A stretch of 46,778 nt of DNA from Prochlorococcus sp. AG-436-K22 (GTDB lineage Bacteria > Cyanobacteriota > Cyanobacteriia > PCC-6307 > Cyanobiaceae). Below, piece after piece: positions 45,697-46,778 of the stretch; positions within the stretch are counted from its first letter, which is position 1, and each line of letters starts with the position of its first letter. Location: the NCBI GenBank assembly GCA_003212555.1, contig QCPK01000007.1:1-46778 (forward strand), written 5' to 3'. Under the pieces are notes generated by a model that had not been told where the DNA came from, did no database searches, and saw nothing but the letters and a program-made list of their open reading frames with translations. The translations under genes and the position numbers were made by a program.

Positions 45697-46148
45697 TGGG
45701 GAAACAACTCGCCTTGAGATTTGATTGGGAAAGGATTAATCCCATTAATACCAGTTAAATCAGTTGCTATTTCCTCAAAGGTCTTCTGCACTTGATCTAT
45801 TTCCTCCTGAGGAATCGTTTTCCAATAAGAGCGGCTGGCCCAACTAATGAGCAATATTGCTTCTTCTCTTTCAGCATCCCAAAGCAACTGTCTCCCAAGG
45901 AACCCTTTTTGCTGTTTTAACCATGGCTCCCAACTTTTTTGTTCAGCAATCAACCAAGCATTTCGATCCTTCTGAGGAACTCCTAGACGAAGATACTCAA
46001 TAATCGTTTGATTAGAATCGTTCAATTGGGATGAATTAACAGCAAATGCAACTTGAATATTACTCAGAAAAAGAATACCTACAAAGAAAAGTGATGCAAA
46101 GAGAAGAATTCCTTTTCTTAAGAACAATGTTGATATAGAAAGCATCAT
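45693..46148 (-). CDS. TIGR03792-like secreted hypothetical protein
   Basis: The 151 residues start with a hydrophobic signal or anchor ([16 protein letters not shown]; cleavage possible after VAFA). The rest includes [36 protein letters not shown] and [18 protein letters not shown]. These match the cyanobacterial TIGR03792 family, a dimeric alpha-beta barrel-like type without known function. It overlaps ispF by 4 bp and larB by 4 bp, so the three are coupled. Confidence 0.8.
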   Translation of the reverse strand: MMLSISTLFLRKGILLFASLFFVGILFLSNIQVAFAVNSSQLNDSNQTIIEYLRLGVPQKDRNAWLIAEQKSWEPWLKQQKGFLGRQLLWDAEREEAILLISWASRSYWKTIPQEEIDQVQKTFEEIATDLTGINGINPFPIKSQGELFPQ

Positions 46149-46645
46149 ATTCTTTCTAATAAGACCACAGCATGGCTGCTAATTCCCTCTTCTCTTCCTT
46201 CAGGTCCAAGTGATTCATTAGTTGTTGCTTTAATACCAATCAATCTAAAGTCTATGCCAATACAGCTGGCAATCTTCTCACGCATCAAGTCAATATGAGG
46301 CTTTAATTTAGGTCGTTCAGCTATCACAACTGAATCAATATTTACTACCTTCCAACCTTCTACCCTAAGTAACTCAGAGACTTTCTCTAATAAAACTAAA
46401 CTATCGGCACCTTCCCATTTAGCATCTTCTGGTGGAAAATACTTCCCAATATCTCCCAATGAGAGAGCCCCAAGCATTGCATCCATCAACGCATGAACAA
46501 GCACATCTGCATCGCTATGGCCATCAAGACCTAAACCAGAAGGATGTTCAAGTTTAACTCCTCCAATAATTAGATCCCTAGCAGGGACCAATCTATGAAT
46601 GTCATATCCATTTCCAATTCGAAACTCAGGAGAAGAGGCAGTCAT
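46145..46645 (-). CDS. ispF: 2-C-methyl-D-erythritol 2,4-cyclodiphosphate synthase
   Basis: IspF makes MEcPP in the MEP isoprenoid pathway that feeds chlorophyll and carotenoid synthesis. The 166 residues contain [10 protein letters not shown] (metal-binding Asp and His), [29 protein letters not shown] and [10 protein letters not shown], all standard. Length is normal. It is the first gene of the ispF-TIGR03792-larB run. The 133 bp to the window edge hold no clear gene. Confidence 0.96.
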   Translation of the reverse strand: MTASSPEFRIGNGYDIHRLVPARDLIIGGVKLEHPSGLGLDGHSDADVLVHALMDAMLGALSLGDIGKYFPPEDAKWEGADSLVLLEKVSELLRVEGWKVVNIDSVVIAERPKLKPHIDLMREKIASCIGIDFRLIGIKATTNESLGPEGREEGISSHAVVLLERI

Positions 46646-46778
46646 ACGAGTGGGTTCGGGGCATCCAAAAACAATCTGCTACTTTTTTTAATTTCATTTG
46701 GATATTAATTTATCATTTAATGTGACTTTTCTCTCCTGTCTTGAAATTTTATCAAAACAAGCATGGTTTTTAAACTAT

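Noticed and set aside
46646-46778. Minus-strand end of an upstream gene at the right edge
   Set aside because: A short open stretch without a stop before the edge exists in one frame, but it is too short to support any gene.
1-46778. CRISPR arrays, insertion sequences, integrases
   Set aside because: No regularly spaced repeats and no transposase- or integrase-like protein were found in either strand.

Overview
The window looks like a picocyanobacterial chromosome, most probably a Prochlorococcus of undetermined clade. The DNA is AT-rich and densely packed. Housekeeping genes from about 31.6 kb onward include several cyanobacterium-type proteins: a DUF3122 protein, a DUF3611 membrane protein, a ThiE with a long N-terminal domain, a TIGR03792-like secreted protein and a cyanobacterial-type FtsH. 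The organism call is an inference from gene content and composition, since no rRNA is present.

Region 1 (1-15.8 kb) is a surface-sugar island. It opens with a GMC oxidoreductase cut by the window edge and a FabZ-like dehydratase. It then holds what looks like a complete pseudaminic-acid-type nonulosonate pathway: PseB (14.8 kb), PseC and PseF (10.5-12.5 kb, plus strand), a PseG-acetyltransferase fusion (2.6 kb) and PseI (1.4 kb). In its middle is a tight run of N-acetyl sugar amidotransferase, HisH-like glutaminase, HisF-like protein and a second amidotransferase, preceded by a methyltransferase. This suggests the sugar is further amidinated and methylated. A GT-B-like protein and a large polytopic membrane protein are candidates for its transfer or assembly.

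Region 2 (15.8-25.1 kb) is export and assembly: a PglK/MsbA-like ABC flippase, a TviB/WbpO-type UDP-HexNAc dehydrogenase, a UDP-uronate epimerase and a Wza-like exporter on the minus strand. Divergently transcribed are a Wzc-like tyrosine kinase, a dual-specificity-type phosphatase and a DUF218 protein.

Region 3 (25.1-26.4 kb) is a gene-poor junction. It holds a decayed minus-strand gene, a tRNA-Ala(GGC) and a 12-bp direct repeat either side of the tRNA.

Region 4 (26.4-31.6 kb) has GDP-L-fucose genes (fcl, gmd), galE and a predicted outer-membrane beta-barrel protein.

Region 5 (31.6-46.8 kb) is core genome: lexA with a likely SOS box, argF, ftsH, ribD, cobL-type cbiET, nadK, pheS, surE, ribF, thiE-thiS, larB and ispF, plus small conserved-looking genes. 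larB is interrupted by a frameshift at a run of seven G.
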